DNA of 64,000 nucleotides from Leptodactylus fallax (taxonomy: Eukaryota > Chordata > Amphibia > Anura > Leptodactylidae). The translations under genes and the position numbers were made by a program. Positions 45,279-58,612 of this stretch are shown here, piece by piece (position 1 is the stretch's first letter; every line of letters starts with the position of its first letter). Under the pieces are notes generated by a model. That model searched no databases, had not been told where the DNA came from, and saw nothing but the letters and a program-made list of their open reading frames with translations. Location of the stretch: NCBI GenBank assembly GCA_947044405.1, contig CAMRHE010000063.1:7470001-7534000 (forward strand), written 5' to 3'.

Positions 45279-45520
45279 TACTAGGTTCACACTAGCATTC
45301 GAGTTTCCGTCCTTTAGGTCTGTGCGGGGACCTGAAAGACGGAAACCTTGTCCGCTTAAAAAACGGGCTCCATAGACTATAATGGGGTCTGCCCGATTTC
45401 CGACGATTTTATACTGAAACCAGCGGAGAGAGAAATCCTCCTTACAGCACTTTTCTCTCTGCTGATTTTAAGCAGTATCTGCGTCGGGAACTCCAATGAA
45501 GATGTGAACTCAGCCTAAGG
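45279..45520. repeat. Foldback MITE, 'ggttcacactag' family
   Basis: ACTAGGTTCACACTAGCATTC is mirrored by GAAGATGTGAACTCAGCCTA. Confidence 0.6.
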
Positions 45521-45523
45521 CTA

Positions 45524-45652
45524 GATTCACACGACAGTCAGTTTTTTTAAGGCATGTCCTATTTTTGTCTGTTGTCACGGATCCCTTCATACATTGTAAT
45601 GGACATTTTTCGTGACAGTTTTGTACCTTGGTCGTGTAAATGTAGCCTAAGA
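45524..45652. repeat. Short 'acacgacc' family foldback element
   Basis: GCTAGATTCACACGACAGTC is mirrored by GTCGTGTAAATGTAGCCTA. Confidence 0.6.
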
Positions 45653-45799
45653 CCCCAAGTTGGTGATGACCAGGAAACTGGTGTAGATGCGTTAGTAAAT
45701 CACCCCAATATCTTTAACACCGCATCATGAGGGGTAGACAGAGGTACAGTATGAACCCTTGTAGGCCTAGGCCATGTATATGGGCTTAGGGCAAATATA

Positions 45800-45915
45800 T
45801 AAGGCAAAACTATCTTAGTTGTCCATAGCAACCAGTCACAGCGAAGCTTCCATTTTGTATTCCATTCCTGAAAAATAAAAGCTGCTTTGTGATTGGTTGC
45901 TATGGGAAACTAAGA
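45800..45915. repeat. Foldback MITE with CATAGCAACCA ends
   Basis: TTGTCCATAGCAACCAGTCA is mirrored by TGATTGGTTGCTATGGGAAA about 110 bases apart. A decayed relative lies near 18820-18900. Confidence 0.6.
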
Positions 45916-48689
45916 GTGTAGATTTCTAATAAGGAATTAATACCACACCAAGGCCTCGGCCTGTTGAATCTGCCTCACCTTCATTCTCATTCTACCTATT
46001 ATTACATCTTCCTTTATAAGGACGTTGCGAGATGAGGAATTAATCCTATTGACAAACGCCGTCCACACTTGCGGAGATGGGCGACATCGCCCAGGCCTTC
46101 ATTATTGCCATTTTTTAAATCTCTTTTGCTATTCACATTTACATTCGGAGAAACTCGAGTGTTTGCCAAGTGCAGCTGAATGAAACTCGCTCTATCAATT
46201 AAGTCTTGTTATGTTGCGTAACTGGCGGTGACTCATCGCTCGTCGCCATCAGGTTCAGCGAGGGAGGAATGTTGGCACAGACACCAACTCCGAGACCGGT
46301 TCAACTAACTCCAGTACTTTGCTGTTGAACTATGAACCCCGCGCTACTGCTTTGGCTTTTACTTACTGTATTTTGTACTTTAGATGGTGGTGTTTTATAT
46401 TTTTTAATAGCAAATTTGTCTATAATTATCTTTTTTGTGATTTATTATTTTTCAATTTTTGGCGAGTGTTTTTTTTTTTCTCTTTTTTTTCATTTTTGTA
46501 AAATCCTGCCTTTTTTTAATTGTCGTTTTTATTAGAAATTTTTGTAAGATACAAAACAGATATTCAATAAGAAAATGGCAACACTTGTCAATAGAACAAA
46601 AATAAAATACCATCGGTAAAAAAACACTGAGCAATAGCATGTACAAAAGACGAGGAAGTGGGAATGGGGTTGGTACCTGTGATCAGAGGCCGTATATAAT
46701 ACAAATAAGTGTCAAATCCTGCATTTCTGACTCTGACTACTAAGCCAAATAATACACTTCCTGTTTTCTGTAGGAGATTTTTTTGCAGCAGTCACCTCAC
46801 TTACAGCATACTGATGATCATAGCTATCATGTATGTATATGTAGATAAGACACAGAGTCTACCAGTTACTGTAGGTGATGTCACAGCTTATCTACTCCCC
46901 TCTGTACACAATGACTTCCGAAAAGGTCTCACACTTTTCTTTAATAAAAATATGTTACAAAGTTTGTCTTCACCTTCACTATGGATTTATGAGAAAATAA
47001 TTAAAAGTATATGTACACTTTAATTAAAATGTAATTTAAATTAATTAAAAACATATAAGACAAATGTATCCACTGGGAAATGTTTGCAGTAAAACCTTTC
47101 CTTAGGGCTCCATTGCTAGAGCAAGCAATTACGACTATTTCCGTATCTCTCCCCTTTGCTGAGAGCCATGGCCACGTCTCTCTTTAAATTCCTACTAGAC
47201 ATACAGTAGCTGCGGCCACCTGTACATGCAGAGCAGAGCTTGGGAGACCCTACTGACATGCTATAAGTGTCTAAAGTAGAAAAAAATGTCTTGAGTAAAT
47301 ACATATAGTAAGAATTCTAGTGCATGAATTCTTGTGTTGTGAAGTTCCTCTGTTGTTCTTCCTGGAAATGTAGGAATAAATTACCAGCTGCAAACCCATT
47401 TGTCAATTTTTTTTATAAATTTTCAGTAGGAATAAACGGGAAATCACTGATTTTTTAGGAAAAATGCTGCAGAATTGCTATGCCATGGGTGCTAATTTGG
47501 CATGTGTCAAGGAGATTGGTGTGCCACAAACTTTTTGGCCGCAGGCATAGAGCCACGCCCCCACCTTTTGAGCAGTGCTGTACCTACTTTTTCATGACAT
47601 TGGTGCTTGCCACATAAAGTGCTCAAATGACGTATAAAGTGCGCTCTGCACGTCCCGGGACATTGGTGTGTGTCTTGGATGATTTTTACACGTGTTGCAG
47701 AATTGGTTTAACCATGCAACTATTTAAACAAGATTTCCAATACTTTTTATCCCGAGCTCCCTGAAGCATGGATATAATTTAAATATGACAGTGAAGACTG
47801 ACACAAAGCGATTGTTGCAAAAAGAGTAGGATTTTGTGCACTGTGTCTATCACTACTAGTAGCTGTCACCTGACATCTGTCTCTCATGGGGTAGCCCAAG
47901 CATTGATGAAAAAGAATATTAAAAAATTTCACACAAAATAGAATCTTTCTGTGAACTTTTGAAAATGACTAGAAAAGAAAGTAATTTTTTTTCAGAAACT
48001 GCACCACTCCGATCTGTGGACTGTTTCTGGCATTGCAGCTTGGCATCGTTTACTTGAATGGGGTTGAGGTGCAGTACCGGTCACAGCCTATAGACCACTG
48101 TGGCGCTGTTCATACATCTGATTTTCTAATTTTCCATGCATCCTGTGTTCATGTAAGGTCAAGAGCTTTATTGGCTGATGATTTTATGGGGGGGACCTCC
48201 ATATCATAAGCCGTGTAGATGTGTCGCCTCTTGTAAAATAAAAGTTCTAATAAAAAAACACAAAATATTGTGTATGACGATTGTACTCATGGCTGAGCTA
48301 ATTACTGGGATTGTGTTTTTCACTCGGGGTATTGTACAAAGCCGCTCGCCTTTTTCAGACAGATTGCTGGCGTTGCTCCCAGTTTCTGCATTGTCAGAAA
48401 GTGAATGCTGTAAGTGGCACGGTGTTTACAGAAGACTTTAGCAAAGTTGTAGAACTAGGAATTAATTAGAAGCAGTCCCATGGTGAGGACTCGGCTTACA
48501 TTACTATGCAGATGAGGCCATGCTCAGCGTACACTCCAATCTGGAACATCCAGTGGTGGGAAAGAATTGGTCTGCGGGGTTTTTGATCTGTTAAGACTCT
48601 ACATGTCCATTACACCTTTGACAAATATTGGCTCTACTCTCATCAGCTGTGAGATTAGTCATCACAATAGGTCTGCAATTTTATATTTT

Positions 48690-49260
48690 TTTAGTAAAGA
48701 AATCTTCTGTTGCTACCAGGAAACCATCAACAAGGTACTGTTGATAGCTCTATCATGGAAACCTTAGATATTGTTGCTAGATAAAAAAAAAAAATTCTGT
48801 TACCTGGAAACCGTTAACAAGCTGCTGTTGCTAGATCTATCATGGAAAACCTAGATATTGTTGCTAGACAAATCTTCTAATACCTGGAAACAATCAACAA
48901 GGTGCTGTTGTTAGATCTAACATGGCACCATCAAGGAGCTGCTGTTGCTAGATTTATCATGGAAACCCTAGATATTGTTGCTAGATAAAGAAATCTTCTG
49001 TTACCTGGAAACCCTCAACAAGCTGCTGTTGCTAGACAAATCTGTTCTGACCAGAAACCCATCAACAAGGTGCTGTCCATAGATTTATCATGAACACCAT
49101 CAAGGAGCTGCTGTTCATAGATCCATCATGGAAACCATCACCAAGCTGCTATTGCTTGATAAATCAATTTTTTTTTTCCTAATTGAAAACCATCAACACA
49201 GTGCTGTTGCTAGATCCCTTATGGAAACCATCAGCAAACTGCTGTAATTAGAGCTATTAT
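48690..49260. repeat. Degenerate compound minisatellite
   Basis: Alternating blocks like CAACAAGCTGCTGTTGCTAG, ATCTATCATGGAAACC and CTAGATATTGTTGCTAGA repeat at about 38-40 base intervals, with a higher-order period of roughly 110-120 bases. No long open frame is maintained. Confidence 0.7.
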
Positions 49261-49994
49261 TTTTATTATGAACAGTGGGTCTTTGCTCTCATCCATTTAC
49301 ACTGTACATGGTATAGTGAAAAAAATTTAGCACTCCCCCCTTGGGCAGCAGTGGCAGATGTGTATGAGATGTAGTGCAGCCAGAATTGTTGTATATTTTG
49401 GGTCTTCTTCCGTCCTTCTGCTGATTTCTGTAAGTGTTTATTTCGGTGTACACCCCGCCTATCAGCTGTTTGTAGGGGCCCCAGCACTTCTGCGTTTTTA
49501 ACGATTTCCTCTGCACACCATCTATATAGTAACAAGTGAATGGAACAACTGCAGACCGGACACAGTGTGAGTGGTGTGTAGTATAACCAGTGAGGAGGAC
49601 GCAGGGCTCGCACCCACTACATACAGCTCATTGGTGGTACCCATATAATATGTAGGATTACATATAATACCGCAATAAGATTCCAAAATAAGACCATATG
49701 GCGACAAGTTATTATGGGGGACTTGTGTTTGCTCCTGGGTTTCCCGGGTTTCAAGGGACCATGGGCAAGTGTCAAATTTGCCACTCTGTAAAGCCATCTC
49801 TGCACATAGTGTCCTGCTGTAAGATGAGGGTGAAAGTCCTCTACAGCGCCACCACTGGGGAAATAAAGAATTACACAGTTCACACTTACCTGTAATCTGG
49901 CCAATCCTGAAATCCGGCTCATCACCCAGTCAAGAGTCTGTCCATCATAACTGTGAATAGGTGACAAATGTCCTTCATGGGACAACCCCGTTAA

Positions 49995-50169
49995 AGGGGT
50001 TATCCAGGCTTAGAAAACATGGCTGCTTTCTTCTCAGGAAGTGACATCACATCCGTTGGTCACATGGCAATACTGCCGCTCAGTCCCATTTAAGGACCAT
50101 GGAACCAATGGATGTGATGTCACTTCCTGAGAAGAAAGCAGCCATGTTTTCTAAGCCTGGATAACCCCT
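49995..50169. mobile_element. Near-perfect TTAA foldback MITE, 175 bp
   Basis: TTAA at 49991-49994 and 50170-50173. The arms AGGGGTTATCCAGGCTTAGA through CAGGAAGTGACATCAC are mirrored with almost no mismatch over about 57 bases. It looks like a recent insertion. Confidence 0.85.
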
Positions 50170-50989
50170 TTAAGGGACAGCATTTCCAACAAAGGTTCAC
50201 CAAAGGGGATCCCTCGCTATAAAGTCTTTTCCTATCCTTACTATAGACCCTAAATATCTCATTGGTGAGATACCACACAGATTAGCCGTTCGGGCTGTAT
50301 CCAATCCCTATAGTATACAGTGTATGGAGCTGGAATCAGATGGCACTGTACACTATATATAGTGATTGGGGTGGAATTTGGGGATTTAGATGCAGCCCCA
50401 AACAGAAGATCCATGCTGGGGCCATTAAAAAACTCCCGGAAAACCCCTTTAAATTGAGCCACATCCAGGGGGCTGGGTAATTAGGTTAACAAGATACGTT
50501 GTAGCGTGTTTGTAATATTTAGATCTTGTGGTATAATTCTGAATTCCTGCCATTATTGCATTTCAATCCGAGCAGGACGGCAACGTCAAGAGCTCTTAAA
50601 ATCACAGATTCCAAGAAAGAAAAGCAAAACTTCCTGCTCGGGTCTGTTTGTTTTTCTAGTTTATTAGGAAATATCTGTTTTAGGTTTGAAGATTAGTTTA
50701 GCAGCTGCGAGGCATGTGTTACTTCATAGTCTGAAGCCTTGTTAAGTGGATTGTGGAAAAAAAAAACCCTATAAACCGTTCCCTTTACGACGTGAAATGT
50801 ATGGGATTACTGGTTTGCATCGGTCCCGATTACTTCATGTTCTAGAATCTAAAGATGTTGCTAGAGATGTTTCTAAGATTTTAAAGAGGATCTGTCAAAT
50901 TTGTGTTTGGCAAAATGCTCGGGATCAATTCGTAAAGTGGATTTGTCACGGGATTTTCATGGAATGTTATGGGTTTTTCGAGTTTATTA

Positions 50990-51361
50990 ATCAGTGACCT
51001 TAGGATAGGTTATCAATTGAAGATCGGCGGCAGTCCTATATTTGGGACCTCCGCGTATCAGCTGTTTTCCCTGTATCCTTGCTACTTCTGCTTCACAGGC
51101 CATGTGATATTACGTTTATAAGTGACCTGGCCTATTTACAGTTCAGTCCCATTCAAATGAATGGTCAGAGCTGCAATACCAAGAACAGTCACTGTATAGC
51201 TGTATGGCGTTTTACCTGGTTTGCTGTGAAAAGGCTGCAGTGTTTACAGTCTCTTAAAACAACTGATCAGCAGTGTTCCCGGTTGTCAGACTCCTGGCGA
51301 TATTCTGCTGACCTATCCTAAGAATAGGTAATCAATTAATAAGCCTGGAATACCCCTTTAA
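50990..51361. repeat. Foldback element with TAGGATAGGTTATCAATT ends
   Basis: CCTTAGGATAGGTTATCAATTG at the left is mirrored by AATAGGTAATCAATTAATAAG and ends GGAATACCCCTTTAA. Fragments with GATAGGTCATCAATA recur near 56000, 56900, 60770 and 61020. Confidence 0.55.
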
Positions 51362-51550
51362 ATGCTGTCAATGGTGCCCATGGGTGCTGGTCAACCCAGT
51401 ACACCCGTCCCCATACAAAGGTGCACCCTGTACGGTAAGCAGCACCTCTCAATAAATTGGCTAAATTGGAGGAATTACTCTGTGCTGGCTACATGTAGGC
51501 AGCTGCTAACAGAGACTGATACTTGAGGAGCACAAGATATGCTTTCTGTG

Positions 51551-53160
51551 CTTGGCAGGAATGGTCTGTGACCGCCTTACCCTATAGAGAGGGAGCTTGG
51601 CAGGAATGGTCTGTGACCGCCTTACCCTATAGAGCGGGAGCTTGGCAGGAATGGTCTGTGACCGCCTTACCCTATAGAGAGGGAGCTTGGCAGGAATGGT
51701 CTGTGACCACCTTACCCTATAGAGAGGGAGCTTGGCAGGAATGGTCTGTGACCGCCTTACCCTATAGAGAGGGAGCTTGGCAGGAATGGTCTGTGACCGC
51801 CTTACCCTATAGAGCGGGAGCTTGGCAGGAATGGTCTGTGACCGCCTTACCCTATAGAGAGGGAGCTTGGCAGGAATGGTCTGTGACCGCCTTACCCTAT
51901 AGAGAGGGAGCTTGGTAGGAATGGTCTGTGACCGCCTTACCCTATAGAGGGGGAGCTTGGCAGGAATGGTCTGTGACTGCCTTACCCTATAGAGAGGGAG
52001 CTTGGCAGGAATGGTCTGTGAATGCTTTACCCTATAGAGAGGGAGCTTGGCAGGAATGGTCTGTGACCACCTTACCCTATAGAGAGGGAGCTTGGCAGGA
52101 ATGGTCTGTGACCGCCTTACCCTATAGAGAGGGAGCTTGGCAGGAATGGTCTGTGACCGCCTTACCCTATAGAGAGGGAGCTTGGTAGGAATGGTCTGTG
52201 ACCGCCTTACCCTATAGAGGGGGAGCTTGGCAGGAATGGTCTGTGACTGCCTTACCCTATAGAGAGGGAGCTTGGCAGGAATGGTCTGTGACCGCCTTAC
52301 CCTATAGAGAGGGAGCTTGGCAGGAATGGTCTGTGACCACCTTACCCTATAGAGAGGGAGCTTGGCAGGAATGGTCTGTGACCGCCTTACCCTATAGAGA
52401 GGGAGCTTGGCAGGAATGGTCTGTGACCGCCTTATCCTATAGAGAGGGAGCTTGGCAGGAATGGTCTGTGACCGCCTTACCCTATAGAGAGGGAGCTTGG
52501 CAGGAATGGTCTGTGACCGCCTTACCCTATAGAGCGGGAGCTTGGCAGGAATGGTCTGTGACCGCCTTACCCTATAGAGAGGGAGCTTGGCAGGAATGGT
52601 CTGTGACCGCCTTACCCTATAGAGAGGGAGCGGGGCGGGAATGGTCTGTGACCACCTTACCCTATAGAGAGGGAGCTTGGCAGGAATGGTCTGTGACCAC
52701 CTTACCCTATAGAGAGGGAGCTTGGCAGGAATGGTCTGTGACCACCTTACCCTATAGAGAGGGAGCTTGGCAGGAATGGTCTGTGACCGCCTTACCCTAT
52801 AGAGCGGGAGCTTGGCAGGAATGGTCTGTGACCGCCTTACCCTATAGAGAGGGAGCTTGGCAGGAATGGTCTGTGACCACCTTACCCTATAGAGAGGGAG
52901 CTTGGCAGGAATGGTCTGTGACCGCCTTACCCTATAGAGAGGGAGCTTGGCAGGAATGGTCTGTGACCGCCTTACCCTATAGAGCGGGAGCTTGGCAGGA
53001 ATGGTCTGTGACCGCCTTACCCTATAGAGAGGGAGCTTGGCAGGAATGGTCTGTGACCACCTTACCCTATAGAGAGGGAGCTTGGCAGGAATGGTCTGTG
53101 ACCACCTTACCCTATAGAGAGGGAGCTTGGCAGGAATGGTCTGTGACCACCTAACCCTAG
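51551..53160. repeat. 45-bp minisatellite, about 36 units, open reading on both strands
   Basis: The unit starts CTTGGCAGGAATGGTCTGTG and ends CCTATAGAGAGGGAG. It is exactly 45 bases, so every frame repeats a 15-residue peptide. On the minus strand one frame runs 554 residues (51506-53170) as copies of YRVRRSQTIPAKLPL. On the + strand AWQEWSVTALPYREG copies are broken only where CAGGAA becomes TAGGAA (units starting 51911 and 52181). Units differ at few positions, in patterns that reveal higher-order duplication. The last unit (53126-53160) is partial. No signal peptide, splice context or family match supports a gene. Confidence 0.95.
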
Positions 53161-54188
53161 GATAGATCATAAATATGAGATCTGTGGGGTACTAACACCC
53201 CGCACCCCCTACCCATCAGCTGCAGAAGCAGACCGCCCATGCACTATTCCCTAAAGGCATGAAGAGCACAGAACAAATCTCAGTTGTTACGGTCAGTTTC
53301 GTCCTTCTAGTCAGGTTGTGTTCAGCCCTAGAGTATGGCTATTACAATGAACACAACATCTATATGGGATACTAATGAATCCTTTACTGTAAATTCTAAG
53401 AATATTACAATATATTGAAACATTCTATAGCCATATAAAAGCAGAGGGAGAAAGGAACACCAAATGGTCCTGCAGCGCTTCTTGACTTGAATGAGGCTGA
53501 CCTGCAATATTGACAGGCTATGAGGAGGAGGGCTGCTGTTTTTGAAAAAATAAAAATTTAAATATTTTTTTGTAATCCTAGACAGCCACTTTAACATATG
53601 ACAGTCTGTCAAACTGGGGAATTGCTGTAACAGTGTGAACACTAACATATTGCAGAATGCAATAGGAAGCAAATCATGGTACTGTACCTTTAACTACAGT
53701 GATAGACAGACCGTGGTACTGTGCCTGACTATAAGCTCATCCACTCAATAAGATAAAAGTTAGTGTGTATAGCACCGGGTCTTCTAATAGAGTATCACAA
53801 ACAAATGTAAGTAGTCACTTGAAGAGTTAGAGATGTAGCAGGGTTGAATTTGTTTTAAAGGGACTGACCAAGAATTAAATATAATATTCATTGTACAGAT
53901 CATAATTTTTTTTTTTAGTATTTGACATTTAGAAAATGATTCGGGGAAGAGTTGTGACATTTACTTACACAGTATGGCTCCACCTTGTGTTCAGAGTGTA
54001 TAGCAAGGTGCACGTCCACCTGATGTGCTGAGCGCTAGTGGACACACATGCTCTGTCACTCTCCCCACAGCCTCCTTATGGTGGTCCTCTGTTCACTGCA
54101 GGGCAGTCAATACAAATCCTCTTCAGTCCTGTTTGTCAGGTAGGTAGTAGAGTCTCTGCAGCAGTATACAGGGTGGTCACCCTTAAAG

Positions 54189-54476
54189 GAGTTGTCTAGA
54201 CTTATAGGAAACTCAGGGTTTGCTGAGGCCAATCACTGGCCTTAGCAGTTACTGGAGAAAGACCAGTGACATCACTCACATATGTCACCGGTTCCTCACC
54301 AGCGACTGCTGAGACCACTGATGGTTAGCCTCACCACTTCTGGCAAGAGGAGTCCTGAGAAAAGGGACCAGGACTGTACAGTGTAGCACCGGGGATAGGT
54401 GAATATGGCTTTTTGCTTTGTTTTACACCCACCCCAGCTGCCCTTGAATTGGCTAAAATTCCTGGACAACCCCTAT
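54189..54476. repeat. TTAA-type MITE, 'gttgtcc' family, partly decayed
   Basis: CTTAAAGGAGTTGTCTAGAC at the left and AATTCCTGGACAACCCCTAT at the right. The right TTAA is lost. Confidence 0.55.
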
Positions 54477-56127
54477 TCACAAGGGGAAAACACTGATTCA
54501 GGTGAGCCTGATACAGTATGTTGGGTTCCGGTGACACCCCCCTCTTTCCTGATCTGATATTGATGTAATAATTATGGATGTAACATTCTTATCTATTAAT
54601 TAGTAAATTTTAATTTGTCTAATGTGTAATGCTTCATTCGCCCTGTGGGGGTACTGCAGGAAAATTGACTTGCTGCTGAGTTGCTCTTTGCAGTGGGATA
54701 TCTTGAGATTTGGTCATCTTTGTGGACCCTTCTGCCCAAAGTAGATTGTCAAAAGTATATAACCCCTTAGCTTATCTATTAATAATTGATGGCAGACATT
54801 GTAATATTGACTGTGCATTAAACCCATTACTGGGGGCATCATCCAATTGTTTTCTTTCTGACGACAGCTTTCTAATTTATTGTATTATTATAGTACCCGT
54901 TCCTGGTTTTTACCTTCCTTCATTTGCCATTTGTCTTGTGTTTTATGGTTTGAGAAATTTCAGCTGCTGTTCCTCCACAAACACCCAATTTGTCAACAGG
55001 TTTAAGATCAGCTGGCTCCCGAAATTCCCTGCTGACAGGTCTATGGGGCTGGGGGTTTGGTCAGGCATTCAATACGCAATAATCTAATGATGTATCACCA
55101 GGGCAAAAATTTTCTTTCCAGTAATCTGAGATGCGAGCCTTAATTCAATTGATATTCTGCATGAGCGATGGAGGGAAACTTGGATTTGTTGGATAAACAA
55201 AGAAGATCTTGGCTTCGTGCGGTCGATTGCTTTGCTCATAAGATGTTTTTTACTCTCCTGGTCTCTTTCCATTTATAAAACGCAGCTGAAGATTCAACGT
55301 TTTGGGAATAAATATGAAATAACAGGGTCAGGGTGATGGGGTGTGGATGGAAGACCTGTCAGGAAGATTCATTGGGTTGGACCAGAAGAACGTTACACAA
55401 CTGGCCTGTATCATCCCTGTTATGTATTGGATGTTGTGTCGAAAAAACAGAGCGAAGATCCAGTTGATGCATGTAATGTGTTTTATTACAGCTCCAAAAT
55501 TATTTTTATTACTACTGTATGTTTTTTCTTTTGATTTTTATGACCAATACTTATGGGGCAATATTTGTATACTCTACTGACTTGGAGGGGATGTGTAGAG
55601 CCACCATGTACTTTAGATAGCTGTTGGCCGATCTCATGTTTGACCGACAGCTGCCTTGTCCTACTATGTGATACACATGCACACTCAGTTTGGGAGAGGG
55701 GAGTGAGTAGGGGCCTATTTCCACGAGAACAAAAGGATATGCCGTCAGTAGAGAGACAGAGGAACCTATATACATTAGATGGTTGCTGATCTTTTCGGAA
55801 TCAGTGGGTTCATTGGATACACAGCTAATGTGTAGGCCTTAGGGATTGCCAGCCAGTCTCCCACACTGGTACTTGCCAGGCCTGAAGCTCTGTAGCGTCT
55901 GCGATCTGGAGAGGGCAGGCACATTTGGCTTAAAATGGCCGTTGGCCTGGGTGTCTTAAAGGAGTTTTCTGAGACATACATATTGATGACTTATCCATAG
56001 GATAGGTCATCAATATGTGATCAGCGCAGATCCTGGGGTTCCAGTGTCTGCTAGTTGGAAAGACCGCAGCATTCTGGTGAAGGCAGTAGCTTGTTCACTG
56101 GATATCAAGAACAGCTCTGTACATTGC

Positions 56128-56710
56128 TTAAAGGGGTTTTCTGGGCAAAAAAAATTATTTTTAAAAAAGGGTTAATAAGTGCACCCAAATACCTTTAGCA
56201 GTGATATGAGTGATTTCTGGCTTTATATGGGAGCTCCTGGCATCCTCTGCATTTGTTTACATGGGTAGCTTCCTGCTGTCTTAGCCTACAACTACCATGA
56301 TGCATTGCAGTTCACTCAGATCCCCCCTCTCACTTCCTCCCTCACAACCCCCCCCATTTCTTTAGCTAGCCCGCGGACTACTAGCCCTACCTACCTAGCT
56401 AATTGAGTCCCCCAACCCCCTCCCCACCCCATCATACTTACCTGTCTTCTTGTCCTGGAGATGACTTTCGTCAGTGCCGCTGTCCCCTTTTGCCCGCATC
56501 TGGAAGCCGGAGCTGGCACCTGCGCAATAGAACATCGGCAGAAGCAAAGAGAAGCAGCAGGGCCCACCATGCATGCGCAATAGAACGCTGCTTCTCTTCA
56601 CTTCTGCCAGTATTCTATTGCGCAGGCGCCGGCTCCGGATCCCTTGAGAAGGAAGCGACGCCCAGCCGAAGAAGAGGACGTGAGCATTGGTGAGTATGAT
56701 GGGGGGGGGG
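56128..56710. repeat. TTAA-type MITE with an internal GC-rich hairpin
   Basis: CTTAAAGGGGTTTTCTGGGC marks the left end. A hairpin spans about 56505-56638 (GCACCTGCGCAATAGAA and its mirror; AGAGAAGCAGC and GCTGCTTCTCT), followed by GGTGAGTATGAT and a G run. The right terminus is not preserved. Confidence 0.5.
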
Positions 56711-58319
56711 CAGTACTGGTGACCTCCCGTCTCCAGAAAAAGTGAAACAGAACGTCACCAGGAAATCAGAAAACGTACCTGGGGCGGTCACATGCTTAGT
56801 ATTGCAGTTCAGCCCCATTCACTTGAATGGGAATGAGCTGTCGCTGTACCATGGACTGATGAACATGATGTCATTGGCACAGGAAAGAGGACACGGACTG
56901 TCATATATTGATGACCTATCCTAAGTTTAGCAAAAATGCTAAAGCCGGTTTTGTAGTTGACTTATGGACCAGCCGTGTCACACTTTTGTTGACTTTGTAC
57001 ATATTGTAACACCTTTTACAGTATGGGTTGTAGTAACTGGACACTATTGTTGGGTGCTATTTTGTATACATTCACTTTGGAGACACAGGCCCAGTTTACA
57101 TATGTGTCCCTGTTTGGTGCATATGTCAGAGAGCTGGCACATATGTCAAATGTCGCCATAGACCCACATTCACTTGATGGATGTCAAGAGTGCCCACTAT
57201 GTGAGTGGTATATGTCCTGTGCTTTTTGATATTGTAGCCAATGGATGATGTATCGCAGTCTTTCATTGCAGGTAGACATGGGTGAATACCCCCAAAGAAA
57301 GAAGAGTATAAGGGAAGGTTCACACTTGCGCAGGAGTCCGTCTGCCGCAAATCCGACTGAAAATCTCGGAAAACTGGATAGGGACTGGATAGGGAAAGTT
57401 TGCGATGCATTGCTTAAAAACCCATTCATTTGAATGGGTTATTTAAGCAATGTGCAGGTGTGCGCTTACACCCTCTGTGCCGTGAATCCAGTTTTTTTCG
57501 TCAGAAACAAAGTCGGACATGCAGGACTGGTCGATATGCTGGGGTCTGCTGATAGACTTCCTTTAAAGAATCTGCATTGTGCTATATGAATATCTATGTA
57601 ACAAAATCCCACTAATTTGTATTTTTTAGCTTTTATCCTACACTTTGTGTGTTTTGTCCATTAGTTCTTCCCCTCCAGACTTGTTATATATTAGCCTTTT
57701 GGTTTGTGCTACTAATCTTTACTTTTTTCTCGACTTCATAAGGAAAAATGATCAGCGTCTTAGCGCTCTGTCGGCGATCAAATATCTTTCCGCAGACTTT
57801 GTATTATGGCTCTTCCTTTTTTGCAGACTCATTTGGAATGGGAGCCTGTGGTTATCTGACTTCATCCCTATTTGTTTTACTTCTATTTCGTCAAGGATCA
57901 GGATCAAAAATATGAATTTAAAGATGACCATTGTGACAAATATATAACCACATTAAAATTTCATTCCGACCGTAGAGGTTATTGTGCCTGTAAATAAGAA
58001 CCGTGGTGAGGGAACAAAGGCAGATCTAAAGAAGACGGAGCCGCCATTCTTAATGATTCTTCATATGGGATTTGGTCTTTTGTCTTGTAGATAATAAGCT
58101 GCTCCTCACAGTCGGCGGGTGACATTGCTTGAGTCATGATACTGAAATTATTTTGGGGGTTTTTTAGAGCTTTGCCAATAGTCTTATTTTTTTATTTGCA
58201 AGGATACAATGTTGCGAGGCAGATTTTTCTATGTATGTCATGCCTGCCCCATGATATAGCGTTGTAATAACCGTCATCACAGAGGATAATGCTGGATGGT
58301 AAATTTGTTGCATCCTAAA

Positions 58320-58612
58320 GGGTTTTTTTAGGATATACAGAACTGGGACAGAAAGCCGGGGAAGGTGAAACATAAAAAAAACAAAAACATACTCGCCTGT
58401 CCCCAGCGCTCCTGGTCCAACAGTACCCAGGGGCTGGTTCCAACATCACTCACATACGTCACCAGTGACATCCCGGGTCCTTTCCTGAGACCACTGAAGC
58501 CATTGATTGTCCGCAGCGGTCCGGTGCGGCGGATCAAGCCCCCAGTCTCCCTGGTCTCCTGTCCCTGTTCTCCTGTCCCAGTTCTGTATTTCCTAGCCAA
58601 CCCCTTTAAGGC
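58320..58612. repeat. TTAA-type MITE, 'gttgtcc' family
   Basis: The left end is decayed (AAAGGGTTTTTTTAGGATAT) and the right end reads TTTCCTAGCCAACCCCTTTAA. CATACTCGCCTGTCCCCAGC marks the family's conserved inner segment. Confidence 0.5.

Noticed and set aside
51551..53160. CRISPR-like array
   Set aside because: Units are contiguous with no unique spacers, and the locus is vertebrate intronic DNA.
51506..53170. 554-residue minus-strand open frame as a repetitive protein gene
   Set aside because: It is fully explained by a stop-free 45-bp unit. It starts and ends at the array edges, + strand frames are equally open, and no splice or promoter context is seen.
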